Part shown: positions 1 through 10,655 of the stretch, in pieces | Layout: the number at the start of each line of letters is the position of its first letter | Numbering within the stretch: the first letter of the stretch is position 1 | Source of the DNA: Symbiodinium natans | Lineage: Eukaryota > Sar > Dinophyceae > Suessiales > Symbiodiniaceae | Reading direction: 5' to 3' | Length of the DNA: 64,000 nt | Assembly (NCBI GenBank): GCA_905221605.1 | Contig: CAJNDS010002064.1 | Span: 530,001 to 594,000 of the forward strand | Translations under genes and position numbers: made by a program | Notes under the pieces: generated by a model | Seen by the model: only the letters and a program-made list of their open reading frames with translations | Database searches by the model: none | Told to the model about the DNA's origin: nothing

Positions 1-945
1 GGTTTGGGGCGGGGCAGGGGGAGGGGGGGGATTCTTGTTGTTAATGCTTCTTGGTGCTTTCGGGTGGATGTCGCCCCAGGCGCACACGCAAGCGCTCTCG
101 GGACCGCGCGATCCCGGCACACCCGGCGCCAGCGCCTTAGTCTCTGCGATGTGATTGGGGCATGGGGCAGACCTTTCCTGGTAGCCTTGGTAGCCTATAG
201 ACAAATGTGAGGACACAGTGTTTTTTTTTCATAGATGGCGCCCAAATTTCATAATTGGGGACCTTCACTTAGATCAAGCTCTCTCCCAAAAATGCAAGTC
301 GAGTCCCCTTCCAAACCTCAGCTCAGAAGGTGAAAGGATGGCAGTGGCAGAAGGTTGATGCAGCCCTTGCGCGGGATCCAAGTGCTGGGAGATGGCTGTG
401 ACCTTTTCGTGGCTTTACCGAACCTCTCTGCTCAGTAGATCCTGGGCCCCCCGTAACTCTCCAAGAAGGGCAGCTTAGTTGGTGTCTGTTTGGTAGCTGT
501 GGGCAGGCTTGGATCCAGACTGAGCCATGCCTTGCCACTGGTGTCAAGCGAACCTCCAGGCAAACCCTGTTGGCCTTCTGCAACATATATCCCTCTTCCG
601 ACACATCAGGGACGAACTCCTTAGAACAGCCCGACCCAACACACCCAAAGAACCCCAAAAACTCTCAGACGCCTTTCTGTGGCTACGAAGCGGCGGCAGC
701 TTCCCAGGCCTCATAAAGGTGTTACGTGAGGGCGGGATGGGGGGGGGGGGGGGTGGAGGGGGGGAGGGGGGCGTTATATGGCGCTATCAGTGAGTTGTCA
801 GTGACGAATCTCAGATCGGGCGCATGAGAACAGCTCTGCAGCGCAGGTGCAGCCGCCGTCGGCCACTCCGTCGTCGCCGGTTCAAGTGCCACCGAGAGCC
901 GACAGGCTTTGGAAGGGCCAGGGGATGCCATCGTAGCATAAACAC
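1..945. other. No supported gene; G-rich tract
   Basis: I see no convincing exon here. A purine-rich stretch near 739-772 is almost pure G with a few A and T and could form G-quadruplexes. The short open frames on both strands lack family pattern and coding-like composition. Confidence 0.5.
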
Positions 946-1002
946 GCAGCTATATATATATGCTACCCCCCCCCCCCATGGACCTACCAATTTCCTTTGT
1001 TT

Positions 1003-1262
1003 TTATCCATGAATTTCGCGGTCTAAGCCACATGGTTTGAAAACCATGGGTTTTATGGATAACATTTGTTTTGCCGATGTTTTCGGGCTCCATCCTTCAA
1101 AAACATTGGTAAAACCAATTATCCGTGAATTGGATGCTCCCAGCCACATGGTTTGAAAACCATGGATTTTATGGATAACATTGGTTTTGCCGATGTTTTC
1201 TGGCTCCATCCTTCAAAAACATGGGTAAAACCAATGTTTTCCATGATTTTCGTGATCTGAGG
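1003..1262. repeat. Diverged relatives of the 263-bp palindromic satellite
   Basis: Two imperfect copies of about 125 bp contain CATGGTTTGAAAACCATG and the pair CCGATGTTTT / AAAACATnGGTAAAACC, the same building blocks as the satellite at 2318-4345. They look like older or ancestral units inside the same element. Confidence 0.6.
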
Positions 1263-1489
1263 CTCTCTCCCAGCCACCATTTCTCGAGGTAGTACCAAGC
1301 AACAAACTCGAATCCTGCAAAATCTCGAGGGAGTACCAAAACCTCCTTATAATCAATCACGCCCCAATATGCAAGACATGACATCTGTCCTAAAAACACT
1401 ACCTTAGCTACGATATCTCAAACAGTCATCCCCCGATAAGCAAGTCCTAACATCTATACTAAACCTGTAATTACCTTAGCAACATATCT

Positions 1490-2310
1490 TAAGACATCAC
1501 GCCCTAAGGCTCCTACCAATTTAATAAGGTTCCTATCAATTTCAACAGGATTCTTATGCATGTTACTGGGATTCGCATAGGATTCTCATTAATTTTAAAG
1601 GATTCCTATTGGATTAGGCTCATACTAGTTTAGGATTCCTATCAGTTCTTGTTAAAGGATTCTATTGTTTTTAAGGCCTATTGGTTCCTATTGATTTAGA
1701 AAGATTCCTTCTCGTTTGAATAGGATTCCTGTGACTTGTAACCCGGGTTGTTTCCAACTTGTTAAGGTTCCTATTCATTTTAATAGGCTTCCTATTAACT
1801 GTTGTCCGGTCCCGATAATTCAATAGAGGATTCCTATTTACTTTCATAGGATCCCAATAAAGTTTCATAGGGTTCCTAATTATTAATAAGGCCCCTATTT
1901 TCTGTAATAAGAGTCCTATCAATTTTAATCAGATTCTTATTCATGTTAATGGGGTTCGTGTTAATATTAAAGGGATCTCATTCACTTTCAAGGGATTCCT
2001 GTTGGTTTAGGCTCATGTTCATTTTAATCGGTTTGTCTAAAGGTTCACGTTATTTCTTATAGGAGTCCGATTGGTTCCTATTAATTTGAGTAGGGTTCCT
2101 CTTCAGTTTAAAAGGATTCCTACTAATCCTATTAATTCTGCGAAAATGTTGGGAGAGTACCAAAACCTCCTTACAATCAATCACGCCCCAATACGCAAGA
2201 CATGACATCTGTCCTAAAAACACCACCTTAGCTACGATTCACGTAGGATTCTCATTGATTTGAAGGGATTCCTGTTGGATTAGGCTCATACTAGTTTAGT
2301 AGGATGTTAG
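1490..2310. repeat. AT-rich degenerate short repeat built on AGGATTCCTATT
   Basis: The stretch is filled with variants of AGGATTCCTATTnnTTTTAA spaced roughly 20-30 bp apart. A sequence of about 65 bp containing CCAAAACCTCCTTA and AATCAATCACGCCCCAATA occurs both near 1337 and near 2159, so part of the block is also duplicated. No coding exon is visible. Confidence 0.6.
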
Positions 2311-2317
2311 AGGATAA

Positions 2318-4345
2318 AAACCATGATTTTTCAAACTACTCGGAGACCCAAGCCCATAGTTTGGAAAATCATGGTTTTTATGGTTTTTATTGGTTTTTGC
2401 GATGTTTCGTGAGCATGGGCTCAAAAAACATCGGTAAAACCAATGTTTTTTGAAGGTAGGGGTTCAAAAACATCGGTAACACCAATGTTTTGGAGAGGCC
2501 ACCTTCAAAAAACATCGGTAAAACCAATGTTTTTGGAGCCCCTGCTCAGGAAACATCGCAAAAACCAATAAAAACCATAAAAACCATGATTTTTCAAACT
2601 ACTCGGAGACCCAAGCCCATAGTTTGGAAAATCATGGTTTTTATGGTTTTTATTGGTTTTTGCGATGTTTCGTGAGCATGGGCTCAAAAAACATCGGTAA
2701 AACCAATGTTTTTTGAAGGTAGGGGTTCAAAAACATCGGTAACACCAATGTTTTGGAGAGGCCACCTTCAAAAAACATCGGTAAAACCAATGTTTTTGGA
2801 GCCCCTGCTCAGGAAACATCGCAAAAACCAATAAAAACCATAAAAACCATGATTTTTCAAACTACTCGGAGACCCAAGCCCATAGTTTGGAAAATCATGG
2901 TTTTTATGGTTTTTATTGGTTTTTGCGATGTTTCGTGAGCATGGGCTCAAAAAACATCGGTAAAACCAATGTTTTTTGAAGGTAGGGGTTCAAAAACATC
3001 GGTAACACCAATGTTTTGGAGAGGCCACCTTCAAAAAACATCGGTAAAACCAATGTTTTTGGAGCCCCTGCTCAGGAAACATCGCAAAAACAAATAAAAA
3101 CCATAAAAACCATGATTTTTCAAACTACTCGGAGACCCAAGCCCATAGTTTGGAAAATCATGGTTTTTATGGTTTTTATTGGTTTTTGCGATGTTTCGTG
3201 AGCATGGGCTCAAAAAACATCGGTAAAACCAATGTTTTTTGAAGGTAGGGGTTCAAAAACATTGGTAAAACCAATGTTTTGGAGAGGCCACCTTCAAAAA
3301 ACATCGGTAAAACCAATGTTTTTGGAGCCCCTGCTCAGGAAACATCGCAAAAACCAATAAAAACCATAAAAACCATGATTTTTCAAACTACTCGGAGACC
3401 CAAGCCCATAGTTTGGAAAATCATGGTTTTTATGGTTTTTATTGGTTTTTGCGATGTTTCGTGAGCATGGGCTCAAAAAACATCGGTAAAACCAATGTTT
3501 TTTGAAGGTAGGGGTTCAAAAACATCGGTAAAACCAATGTTTTGGAGAGGCCACCTTCAAAAAACATCGGTAAAACCAATGTTTTTGGAGCCCCTGCTCA
3601 GGAAACATCGCAAAAACCAATAAAAACCATAAAAACCATGATTTTTCAAACTACTCGGAGACCCAAGCCCATAGTTTGGAAAATCATGGTTTTTTATGGT
3701 TTTTATTGGTTTTTGCGATGTTTCGTGAGCATGGGCTCAAAAAACATCGGTAAAACCAATGTTTTTTTGAAGGTAGGGGTTCAAAAACATCGGTAACACC
3801 AATGTTTTGGAGAGGCCACCTTCAAAAAACATCGGTAAAACCAATGTTTTTGGAGCCCCTGCTCAGGAAACATCGCAAAAACCAATAAAAACCATAAAAA
3901 CCATGATTTTTCAAACTACTCGGAGACCCAAGCCCATAGTTTGGAAAATCATGGTTTTTATGGTTTTTATTGGTTTTTGCGATGTTTCGTGAGCATGGGC
4001 TCAAAAAACATCGGTAAAACCAATGTTTTTTGAAGGTAGGGGTTCAAAAACATTGGTAAAACCAATGTTTTGGAGAGGCCACCTTCAAAAAACATCGGTA
4101 AAACCAATGTTTTTGGAGCCCCTGCTCAGGAAACATCGCAAAAACCAATAAAAACCATAAAAACCATGATTTTTCAAACTACTCGGAGACCCAAGCCCAT
4201 AGTTTGGAAAATCATGGTTTTTTATGGTTTTTATTGGTTTTTGCGATGTTTCGTGAGCATGGGCTCAAAAAACATCGGTAAAACCAATGTTTTTTGAAGG
4301 TAGGGGTTCAAAAACATTGGTAAAACCAATGTTTTGGAGAAGCCA
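2318..4345. repeat. 263-bp palindromic tandem satellite, about 7.7 copies
   Basis: Equivalent points recur at 2490, 2753, 3016, 3279, 3542, 3807 and 4070, giving a 263-bp period with one 265-bp copy caused by length changes in T runs. Copies differ at only a few bases. Each unit is itself an inverted repeat. An arm of about 65 bp running from GAGCCC through ACATCGCAAAAACC to ATGATTTTTCAAAC is followed after about 20-25 bp by its near-perfect inverse. The flanking blocks around ACATCGGTAAAACCAATGT are also palindromic. Repeated 60-61 aa open frames on both strands are by-products. Confidence 0.9.
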
Positions 4346-4420
4346 CCCTTTTTTGAAACATCGGTCAAGCCGAGGTTTCAAAAAAAAGGTAGGTCCATGG
4401 GGGGGGGGGTACATATATTA

Positions 4421-4440
4421 TATATATATATATATATATA
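4421..4440. repeat. (TA)n microsatellite at the junction of two elements
   Basis: A short TA tract separates the right end of the 951-4420 element from the left end of the 4441-10618 element. It may be a preferred target or part of both ends. Confidence 0.7.
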
Positions 4441-4473
4441 TGGTCGCCCCCCCCCCCCCCCAAGATCCACCCC
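4441..4473 (+). repeat. Left terminal inverted repeat
   Basis: The sequence is TGGTCG, a run of fifteen C, then AAGATCCACC. It pairs with the inverse sequence at 10585-10612, differing in C-run length and one or two bases before the run. Confidence 0.7.
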
Positions 4474-4677
4474 TAAGGTTTTTCATACTCGTCTCACTCC
4501 ATGTCTATACTCTTTGTTATACATGCAGATGCCGAAAACGCTGCAAATACCGAGGGTTTTCCTCTTAAAACGATAGTTTCAGACTTCTTTGTTGCAACGA
4601 TGCGTACATGCAGATGCCAAAAATGGACTACCAGGATCCGGTGGTTGGTTTCTGGTGTTACCGAGTTCTTATGGCGA

Positions 4678-4735
4678 TGTGTGTGTGTGTGTGTGAGTGT
4701 GTGTGTGTGTGGTGTATGTGTGTCTGCGATGTGCG
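4678..4735. repeat. (GT)n microsatellite
   Basis: The tract is a nearly pure GT dinucleotide with a few interruptions, lying inside the candidate transposon between its left end and the hairpin array. Confidence 0.85.
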
Positions 4736-4757
4736 AATATGGCTTGCCTGAAACCCA

Positions 4758-5612
4758 TGAAATAGGGACAGTACAGCACTTTCGCCTCTTCGGACTGCAA
4801 AAGTGCTGTACTGTCCCTATTTTTTGCTTGCCTGGAGACGAGAAAATAGGGACAGTACAGCACTTTCGCCTCTTCGGACTGCAAAAGTGCTGTACTGTCC
4901 CTATTTTTTGCTTGCAGGTACCAATAAAGTGCTGTACTGTCCCTAAAAAACCTAAAAAACCAATCTTTTCAGCACTACCAGCCCTGGAGCCCCCGGTAGT
5001 TCCCAAAAGATTGGTTTTTTAGGTTTTTTAGGGACAGTACGGCATTTTATTGGTACCTGGAAGCAAAAAATAGGGACAGTACAGCACTTTCGCCTCTTCG
5101 GACTGCAGAAGTGCTGTACTGTCCCTATTTTTTGCTTGCTTGGAGACGAGAAAATAGGGACAGCACAGCACTTTCGCCTCTTCGGACTGCAAAAGTGCTG
5201 TACTGTCCCTATTTTTTTGCTTGCCTGTAGACGAGAAAATAGGGACAGTACAGCACTTTCGCCTCTTCGGACTGCAAAAGTGCTGTACTGTCCCTATTTT
5301 TTGCTTGCAGGTACCAATAAAGTGCTGTACTGTCCCTAAAAAACCTAAAAAACCAATCTTTCCAGCACTACCAGCCCTGGAGCCCCCGGTAGTTCCCAAA
5401 AGATTGGTTTTTTAGGTTTTTTAGGGACAGTACGGCACTTTATTGGTACCTGGAAGCAAAAAATAGGGACAGTACAGCACTTTCGCCTCTGGAGACTGCA
5501 GAAGTGCTGTACTGTCCCTATTTTTTGCTTGCCTGGAGACGAGAAAATAGGGACAGTACAGCACTTTCGCCTCTGCGGACTGCAAAAGTGCTGTACTGTC
5601 CCTATTTTGGCC
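4758..5612. repeat. Array of perfect hairpins around AGGGACAGTACAGCACTTT
   Basis: Seven short palindromes (starting near 4761, 4845, 5069, 5151, 5236, 5465 and 5548) consist of an arm AATAGGGACAGTACAGCACTT, a loop of about 16 nt, and the exact inverse arm. Period is about 84 bp. Two larger palindromes (4915-5059 and 5308-5453) carry 55-bp arms around a 35-bp loop with CCCTGGAGCCCCCGG and recur 393 bp apart, so there is a higher-order unit. Transcription would give long duplex RNA with identical 22-nt arms. Open frames through it are mirror-image repeats, not proteins. Confidence 0.9.
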
Positions 5613-5793
5613 TGCAGATAGTCAACGGGTGGCTATGAAGGGAGGCTGAGGCTGGAAGCTGCGGCAGAGTACTTCATGCGAGTGATGTTTTGCAGTATTG
5701 CACATGCAAACAACATGCAAGGTCCTTGCTGTTTTGCGTTCGCGACGAGACGTGCGATGAGAGCGCTCAAAATCATCGCAAGGGAGCGGTCTT

Positions 5794-7082
5794 TCAGTTG
5801 ATCTGAAAGAGAGAGTGGATCATTCGACCTGTGGCCTTCCACATGTTCGAATTGCGGTTCCAGTACGTAAACTGGGCCGACCGGATCTTCCGGACGAGTT
5901 GCTGGCTACCTGGGACTCGGGATGAGTTCTTTAAGACGGTCCTCAAAGTGCCCCAGAAACGGTCAATGACTTGCGTCCCGCTTTTCACCTTCAGCCGTCG
6001 GCGGTCTGGAAGTTTGATGGTGTAAACCTTCGTGTAGTGGGGCTTGACCCACTGTGCCTGATGGAGAAGACAAGGGACCAAACGATTCATGGATGCAACT
6101 GAAAGGACATGTATTGAATCAATAGTAAAAATGGTGAGCACCGAGCCTTGCCGTTGACGGTAACCTTCTTTTTCTTGTGGACGACGTTGCAATGCTTCAC
6201 TTGCGGGATCTTGAGAGTGTAGGCACGGGCGCCGTCGCTGTGCAAGACCACCTTGCGGTTGGCGAGGTGTTTTTTAGCAATAACAGCCCAGTCCACCTTC
6301 TTGATTGGGCCAGGGCCCGGCGCCCGCTTTGTGGTGAGCTTCGGGTTCAAGCGAAACAAGCACAACGACGATGGACAGCCTCTCTGAACTAGTCCGCCCC
6401 ACTGTTCCCACTTCGTGTTGCGTGGGCCTAAGGACTCGTCCGTGAGCTTGCCCAGATCGAAAAAATCTACCTCTACATCCTCCCAATTGCCACCGTAGGT
6501 GATCTTCTTCTCCTGCTGGACGACGTACTGAGCACGGGCGACGTCTAGGTTGGTGTAGATGCGCTCCACGGGCTTGTGGTCCATGTCAAGGATCAAGTGG
6601 GTAGACTGGCAGGGGACATTGGCTGTTGCACAACACAGCGCTGCAGCCTGTTTGCCAAGCGACGTTGACGAGTTCCCAGCAGACGTGAAGAAGACGGGAT
6701 GGTAGTCGTGCGGCTGCAAGAACTTGTGGCAGTGCTTGTGATTGCATCGGTAGGCCCAGATCTTCTTAGCCTTGACGTAGTTGAGTGTCCCGAGAACGCC
6801 TTTGGCACAGCGAGGGCACTGGCGACCCTGCCAGCTGGGCAAGATTTTGTCCTTCTGAAGGTGTGTGATCAGTCGGCGGCCTTTCAGTGACATGAGGTGC
6901 TGTATGGACTCCCCCCATCGCTGGCGAAACCCTTTGTTGTTGGCCGATAGGATGCCGTGGCGAACATATGGCACGGGAACATAGTTCTTGGAAGCGGGGC
7001 GTCGCTGGACGCGATGCTTTCCTCGCTTGGGAGCAGGGAAAAGAGGCTTTGCCTTCATGGCTTTCATGACCGCCCTGGGCAT
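5794..7082 (-). CDS. ISXO2/IS1595 (Merlin)-type DDE transposase, two exons
   Basis: This gene would cut and rejoin the element ends. I place exon 1 at 7082-6147 and exon 2 at 6057-5794, joined by an 89-bp intron with a GC donor (AAG|GC) and a CAG acceptor. Both sides are at codon boundaries, giving about 399 aa. The N-terminal part has a zinc ribbon (CPRC ... YRCnHKHC) typical of IS1595 transposases. The catalytic core shows VEVDFFDLG (first Asp), LHSDGARAYTL (second Asp) and VIDRFWGTLR at the position of the usual EGFW block, where Glu is replaced by Asp. The first ATG is 7082; the open frame extends upstream without an ATG. It lies downstream of the ATPase gene on the same strand, separated by about 290 bp. 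Confidence 0.8.
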
Positions 7083-7376
7083 GATGACAAGAGTTCTTGT
7101 GAAACGGTTCCTTGATGCTGCAAGGCTACTTGACAAATTGCCACCAAATCAACACGGAGAGAAGGCAAGGGACGTGTGCTGCACGCAACATGTTTGGCAT
7201 CAGAAGTGTGGGCGTTTTGAGCCTGCGATCGAGCTTGTGGTGAGAAGTAGCCTGTGAACAAAACAGCTACTCTTTGGATGCCGGGACTCAAAACTAGGCA
7301 CGTAGCATAGCTATTGTGCGAACTGCGATCAGTAGGACTCAGTAGGAGAGGGCTGCAGTCATCGTGCTCGTGAGGC

Positions 7377-9791
7377 TCACTCTGACGGCATGTTGTCCAC
7401 GAAGTCATCGAGCTGTTGTGAGAAGGTCCTGCCGAGGTTCTCTGCTTCAAGATCGTGTTCGTCCGGAAGATTCTTCATTGGATCCTCTTGAGAAGTGTTG
7501 GAGGCAACATCCATCTCATCATTCGTGAAGTCCACTGCAGAAGTTCCTGCCTCTGCATGTGTGTTTGGCGACGGCAAGAATCCATCAGCGGTGGAATCCG
7601 GATGGGGCGGGGACTGCTTGATCTCGGCGTGGAGAGGCGACGACGTCTGTTTCGTGTCCTCCTTCTCTGATGAGCTGGAGAGATTGATTTGCAACGTGCG
7701 GCTGCCGAGTTTCTTCTTGAAGGCGATGGACTTCTGCAAGGCGTCCGTGGGCTCTTGCTTCACACGCACCTCATACAAAACGGAAGAAGCGTTTTTTAAA
7801 TGTTTGGCGTAAGCTGGTTTAGGCTGTGATGTGGCATGTGATAGGCACAAGTTATGTTTTGAAGCTGTTCATGTTTCGACGAGCCCTAAACCCTCCCTTT
7901 AGACTGAGCAAGGGGCCGGCATGAAAGTGTCGGTAGAAGACGACGACCTTACCGTGTCCTTGTCCTTTGCCACGAACGATGCTGCAGATGCGGTTGTTGG
8001 TGCAGCATTGGAAGATGCGAGCAGGGAGCTGGACGATTTCACAGACCGGAGCTTCTTTGTGGGTGGTTGAGTTGACTCAGGGATGTCCTCGAAGTAGTGA
8101 GTGGTACTGCCAGAAATCCCTGCCAAATCAGGGCGAACCTCATTGAGGTACTTCTTCCCGGTGGAGAATTCTTTGCCTGTCACCGTGTAGCAGAGGGGCA
8201 CTTCTTCTCCGTCGAGGGCCGCCTGAAGAAGATTCAAACTCCACTGCATGTCCTCCGCATGATTTGGTGGGAGTTGTTGCAGGTGGCCCTTCAGGTAAGC
8301 GGACAGTGTAGGCCTTGCTGTGAGAGAGACTACCCCAAAATCTTTGTCGGGCCAGGCTACACGCTTGATGGGGTCGCGGTGTGTGCCGGGCGAGCGAACA
8401 TAGATGCCGATGTCAGTGAAGACGATCATGACCGAGCGTTTGAAGACACCCATCAAGTCTTCCTCGTCAAAGTCCTTCTGGAAAGAGGGCCTAACAAGCT
8501 TGTAGAAGACTTCAAAGGACACCGTGTCGCTGTTTGTTTGGGGCGGCAAGGCGGGCTCAGCTGATCGGTCGTAGGGGTTGGAGCAGACGACGAAAAGCTG
8601 GTTCTTCTCGTACGAAGAAGCGTTCCAGCGGGCCATGGTCTTCCTGTCAAAGCCTGTCACTTCTGTGACAGCTTTGACCGAGGCCGGAGACTCCAAATTG
8701 AAATTGCCATCGTCGAAGACTCTTGGCTTTGTTGTACGGCCTCTCTCCTTTCGGAAATAGTCCAGGTGGTTGCAGCTTTGGAATGATGGCTTCTCATGTT
8801 CACGACCCTTCTGAAGGAGCCAGAATGCAGAAGCCAAGTTCGCCAGAGTGTAGGCCGTCGGGCTCTTGCCGACCTCTGACTTGCCAATCAGAATGACTGC
8901 GTGCTCCAGGATGCGAGGCAAGATGGGTGCGAAGATTGTGTTGAGGGCCCACGGGGTAAAGCTCTTCAGGGTGAGGGGCCAATCTTGGATAGTGTTTGCC
9001 TGCGAGCCTTTGTCAGCAAGGCAGCGCAGGAACTCCTTGATGGTTCCCTTGTCCCATTTGAAAAGTGGCCCATTGGGATCATTCACCTGCTCTTCAGTCC
9101 AAGAAGTGAATTGACCGTCACTGTTCTCTTCCGGCCCTGCTTCACGGATGAAGGCAAACCCCTTTCGAATGTCCTCTGTCTCTTTCACCGGTTTGGTGGA
9201 GCTACCAGCTGGAATCAGCTTTTGGTAGCGTACCTGGAAACCGCCCATGGCCTCGAGAAGGTATTGCAGAGCACGACCGCCCTCTCGGTACTGCTTGCAA
9301 TAGTCGATCTCGAGGGCCCTCCCTGTGCACATGCTGCGGATAGTGCTGTGCAGCACTTTTGACCCTTCAGCGAACTTAATGTGCTTGACGATATCCCACT
9401 TGTTTTCTCCTTTGGAAACGATGAAAACCTGCATGTCGTAGGGCGTTTCGTTTTGACCGTTCATACGGATGGGATGTGGGAGATCACTGTAGCGCTGTTG
9501 GAAAAACAACTCTTCGATCTTCTTGAAATCCAACTCACCCTCCCAGTTCATGAGTACATCCAGGAACTGCACCTTCTTCTTTATCTCGTCCGTGATCTCA
9601 TCCTTGGCCGGAAGATCTCCGACCGTGATGCAGCCCGGCTCTTTGTGTACAATGAGGGGCTTCTCCAGGCGAACAAGTTTGAGGCCGTCAGTGTGGGAGA
9701 TTGCCTCATCAAAGGTAATGGCACCGTCCAATGCATCATTGTGCAGGGACTGTGCCAGAGAAACTGGACGATGTGGAGCCCTGCTGGCCAT
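7377..9791 (-). CDS. SF3-like P-loop ATPase/helicase of the transposon, two exons
   Basis: Exon 1 is 9791-7953 (613 codons). A 129-bp intron with a consensus donor (ACG|GTAAGG) and acceptor (ATCACAG|CC) leads in frame to exon 2, 7823-7377, giving about 761 aa. Walker A is GKSEVGKS (residues 303-310), Walker B is VFDDG (about 358-362), and a sensor-type NPYD follows LFVVCS (about residue 405). This order fits superfamily 3 or AAA+ helicases of small replicons and transposons. The C-terminal tail is Ser-rich and acidic and ends in DNMPSE. Without the intron the first exon would read on to a stop at 7899. It lies upstream of the transposase in the same orientation. Its role in transposition is inferred from context only. 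Confidence 0.75.
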
Positions 9792-10584
9792 TGCGACGCA
9801 AAGTGTGGGGCCTAGGAAATCAAAAGACTTTGAGCGTCAAACAGAATGCTCGGAAAGGGCTGGCAGCTCTTGGAGCGCAAGCGATAACCAACTGTGAGAA
9901 GCAATGCTGAAACACGTTTTAGCACTGCAGAGGCTTACCGGTTGATGGCCATCTACTGAGGAGATTGGAAAGCGAGCTCGTGCTTTTGCAGTAGCCCGGG
10001 ACAAGACAAGGCCTTAACAGCTACATGCCAAGTTCAGCTCTTTCCGCAGTCGTGAGAAGTCTCTCAGACACACTGTCCGGCCATGGAGTTACTTTGTACA
10101 AGACGCCGTCGTCGTTCTCAAAGACAGAACATCCTTGTTTGGGTACATTTTGTATTCAAAAATAGCCCCATAGGTTGTGTACCAACATATATTCTCACTA
10201 TATGTGGTATGCCTTTGCTGTAAACAAAGCCGCGTCTCCGTCACTTAACTTGCCGATCCGAAGTGGTGGCCGTGGTGCTCTGGGTACCGGGGTGGGCTTC
10301 TTTGCAAACTCATGGATGAGCAGCACTGCATCCGGACAGAGGTCCCATTTCAGTAGTTTTAAAGACACCGTGACCATAGCCCCAGCACAGTTACATCAAC
10401 AGATGCGAGCCGAAACTCCCCGGCTCAATCACAGCAGCTCCCCAAACATTGCAGATTCCTGTGCTACTGCCTGCGTCTCAAGAGTTGGCTCCCAAAACCC
10501 CAAATCCCAAACCACAAACTCACGACCATATCCCTCGGCCCTCGGAGCTGCTAGCAGCCCACGGCGCACCTCGCGACAGGGAAA
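9792..10584. other. Right flank of the transposon, no gene seen
   Basis: This stretch lies between the ATG of the ATPase and the right inverted end and should hold its promoter or leader. I recognise no coding exon; the + strand frame at 10175-10840 has no family pattern. Confidence 0.4.
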
Positions 10585-10612
10585 GGTGGATCTTGGGGGG
10601 GGGGCGAGCTAT
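10585..10612 (-). repeat. Right terminal inverted repeat
   Basis: GGTGGATCTT, ten G, then CGAGC is the inverse of the sequence at 4441-4473. TA repeats follow on the outside. Confidence 0.7.
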
Positions 10613-10618
10613 ATGGAG

Positions 10619-10655
10619 CATATATATATATATGTATGTATGTATGTGTGTATTT
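10619..10655. repeat. (TA)n / (TGTA)n microsatellite
   Basis: This simple repeat lies immediately outside the right inverted end and mirrors the TA tract outside the left end. Confidence 0.8.

Larger units (their letters stand above)
951..4420. mobile_element. Non-autonomous foldback element with poly-C terminal inverted repeats
   Basis: The left end reads (TA)n, TGCTA, twelve C, then CATGGACCTACC (about 956-988). The right end carries the inverse, GGTAGGTCCATG followed by a G run, TACATATATTA and (TA)n (4388-4420). The match is about 30 bp, allowing for C-run length. The interior has no plausible protein gene. It holds an AT-rich degenerate repeat (1490-2310) and a 263-bp palindromic satellite (2318-4345). 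It directly abuts the next element at a shared TA tract. That it moves as one unit is inference; a fortuitous pair of inverted ends is the alternative. Confidence 0.55.
4441..10618. mobile_element. Candidate autonomous DNA transposon with transposase, ATPase and hairpin array
   Basis: The left end (4441-4473) reads TGGTCG, fifteen C, then AAGATCCACC. The right end (10585-10612) is the inverse: GGTGGATCTT, ten G, then CGAGCTATATGG. Both ends are flanked outside by TA repeats. The interval holds two - strand genes, an ISXO2/Merlin-type transposase and an SF3-like ATPase, plus an array of perfect hairpins just inside the left end. Merlin elements are known eukaryotic relatives of the IS1595 family. 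An ATPase partner and hairpin array are not features I know for them. Exact edges and target duplication are unresolved because the flanks are simple repeats. Confidence 0.65.

Noticed and set aside
2490-4297. Repeated 60-93 aa open frames on both strands
   Set aside because: They are the same frame copied by the 263-bp palindromic satellite; no start context, no codon bias, no family.
4494-5415. Open frames of 64-173 aa through the hairpin array
   Set aside because: Both strands read nearly the same repeated peptide because the DNA is palindromic; a repeat, not a protein gene.
4758-5612. CRISPR-like array
   Set aside because: Repeats are palindromes with conserved intervening sequence rather than unique spacers, and the gene context is eukaryotic.
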